From the NCBI GenBank assembly GCA_003139995.1, contig PLIC01000067.1, forward strand, positions 36,784 through 84,895: a DNA stretch of 48,112 bases, given 5' to 3'. The first letter of the stretch is position 1. Every line of letters begins with the position of its first letter. The stretch comes from Candidatus Acidiflorens stordalenmirensis. Its GTDB lineage: Bacteria; Acidobacteriota; Terriglobia; Terriglobales; Acidobacteriaceae. The notes below the pieces were generated by a model. The model saw only the letters and a list, made by a program, of their open reading frames with translations. It had not been told where the DNA came from and made no database searches. Of the stretch, positions 47,228 to 48,112 are shown in pieces. The position numbers and the translations under genes are program-made.

Positions 47228-48112
47228 TCAAATTTTTTCGGCGGCGCGCATCTTGGCACTGCGCGACCGCGGGTTGCGATCGATCTCTTCTTCGCTGGCC
47301 GTCACCGGCTTCTTGGTCAGCAGCCGGTACCAGCCCTGCTTCGCGCCGTCGTGAAGCGCATCCTTGACGATCCTGTCTTCGAGCGAGTGAAAACTGATCG
47401 TCACCAGCCTTCCGCCCGGCTTCAGCACGCGAGGCGCCGCCTCCAGCAGTGCTTTCAGATCGTCCAGCTCACGATTTACGAAGATTCGGAGAGCTTGAAA
47501 GGTTCTTGTCGCCGGATGAATCCGCTCATGTTTCATTGACCGGGCCGCGGCTGATACTACTTCGACAAGTTGCTTTGTCGTGCGTATCGGCCGCGACCGG
47601 ACAATGGCTCTGGCGATTCTCCGCGACCTCCTTTCCTCACCGAATTCGTAAATCACATCGGCCAGCTCGCGCTCGTCGATGTGGTTTACCACTTGTTCGG
47701 CGGTCTCGCCGGACACCGGGTTCATCCGCATGTCCAGCGGTCCTTCCGCCTGAAAACTGAATCCCCGCGCCGAGTCGTTGAGTTGCAGACTGCTCACGCC
47801 CAAGTCCGCCATCATGCCGTCGAGGGATGCGGGAGCGACTCGCTCACCGGCTTCCGCAAACGATCCATGAATCAGCGTGATCTGCGGCCAATCCAACTCC
47901 GGTCGTTGGTCGCTGGTCGTTGGTCGTTCGGCAGCAGCTTCGCTGACGACTAACGACGAACGGCTATTGATTGGCTTTAGCCTTTCGCGGGCCTGTTCCA
48001 GCGCCGCAGGATCCTTATCGAAGCCAATCAAATGTCCCGGTGCGCCGAGGCGTCTTGCGATTTCGTAACTGTGCCCGCCCAAGCCCACTGTGGCATCCAG
48101 ATAAGTTCCGCC
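47228..48112 (-). CDS. rsmH: 16S rRNA (cytosine-1402-N4) methyltransferase, N-terminus outside the window
   Basis: The frame is open to the window edge, so the first residues are missing; GTYLDATVGLGGHSYEIARR is the SAM-binding start of the family. Other motifs: FDKDPAALEQARERL, DGMMADLGVSSLQLNDSARG, ARAIVRSRPIRTTKQLVEVV and VTISFHSLEDRIVKDAL. The enzyme methylates C1402 of 16S rRNA. Between ARERLKP and ITLIHGSF there is an extra stretch of about 28 residues (including SSLVVSEAAAERPTTSDQRP) that family members lack. It is encoded by a heptamer-repeat hairpin, and the enzyme reads through in frame. Confidence 0.95.
   Translation of the reverse strand, partial: GGTYLDATVGLGGHSYEIARRLGAPGHLIGFDKDPAALEQARERLKPINSRSSLVVSEAAAERPTTSDQRPELDWPQITLIHGSFAEAGERVAPASLDGMMADLGVSSLQLNDSARGFSFQAEGPLDMRMNPVSGETAEQVVNHIDERELADVIYEFGEERRSRRIARAIVRSRPIRTTKQLVEVVSAAARSMKHERIHPATRTFQALRIFVNRELDDLKALLEAAPRVLKPGGRLVTISFHSLEDRIVKDALHDGAKQGWYRLLTKKPVTASEEEIDRNPRSRSAKMRAAEKI
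47901..47963. repeat. Heptamer-repeat hairpin inserted in rsmH
   Basis: Left arm GGTCGTT, GGTCGCT, GGTCGTT, GGTCGTT, then CGG; loop region GCAGCAGCTTCGCTG; right arm ACGACTAACGACGAACGG, partly inverted. Same family as the element at the end of murF. Its length and phase leave the rsmH frame open. Confidence 0.8.

Overview
This is a GC-rich bacterial chromosome segment that looks acidobacterial (Acidobacteriota, Terriglobia/Koribacteraceae-like). The evidence is the combination of kinase-TPR and winged-helix-TPR regulators, a tricorn-type protease, a division/cell-wall (dcw) cluster, a DAP-type MurE and many small palindromic dispersed repeats. The lineage is inferred from gene content only. 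No phage, plasmid, transposase or CRISPR array is visible.

Layout. 1-6.4 kb: end of a Nudix hydrolase, an ARPP-1-type exported protein, a sigma factor with its zinc-finger anti-sigma factor, and a CheR/HDOD signalling pair whose HDOD gene is broken by a one-base frameshift. 6.8-9.4 kb: ilvBN (branched-chain amino acid synthesis) behind what looks like a complete attenuation leader with promoter, short Leu- or Ile/Val-rich leader ORF and terminator. 9.5-10.9 kb: a small zinc-ribbon-like protein and a Crp/Fnr regulator whose upstream region carries two related 16-bp palindromes. 11.0-18.6 kb: one tight minus-strand operon osmC-like/hdrC/hdrB/hdrA/mvhD/mvhG/mvhA/maturation protease. It encodes a complete heterodisulfide reductase-[NiFe] hydrogenase set of the flavin-based electron-bifurcating type. 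19-29.3 kb: winged-helix TPR regulator, tricorn-like protease, Ser/Thr kinase, REC-GGDEF diguanylate cyclase and queG. 29.6-37 kb: 2,4-dienoyl-CoA reductase-like SDR, tRNA-Arg(UCU), a polytopic membrane protein, small exported or anchored proteins, Ada, and a Tat-exported isomerase-like protein. 37.1-48.1 kb (minus strand): rsmH, a small unknown gene, ftsL, ftsI, murE, murF, mraY, murD, ftsW. The run stops at ftsW; murG and murC do not follow.

Two repeat systems stand out. The first is a family of 100-150 bp elements with terminal inverted repeats close to AACAGGCTGCGGAAAAACTC and internal mini-palindromes; there are six copies or fragments, all between genes. The second is a class of hairpins built from 7-8 bp units repeated four to six times. 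Two copies lie between dcw genes, two others have entered the coding sequences of rsmH and murF and add matching peptides in the same reading frame, and a related tract lies inside queG. This recalls heptanucleotide STRR repeats of cyanobacteria and the protein-invading palindromic elements of Rickettsia. It is the most unusual signal in the window.

Other regulatory signals: tRNA-Arg and the membrane-protein gene share a nearly identical promoter region, including a 28-bp perfectly identical block upstream of a TATAAT box.
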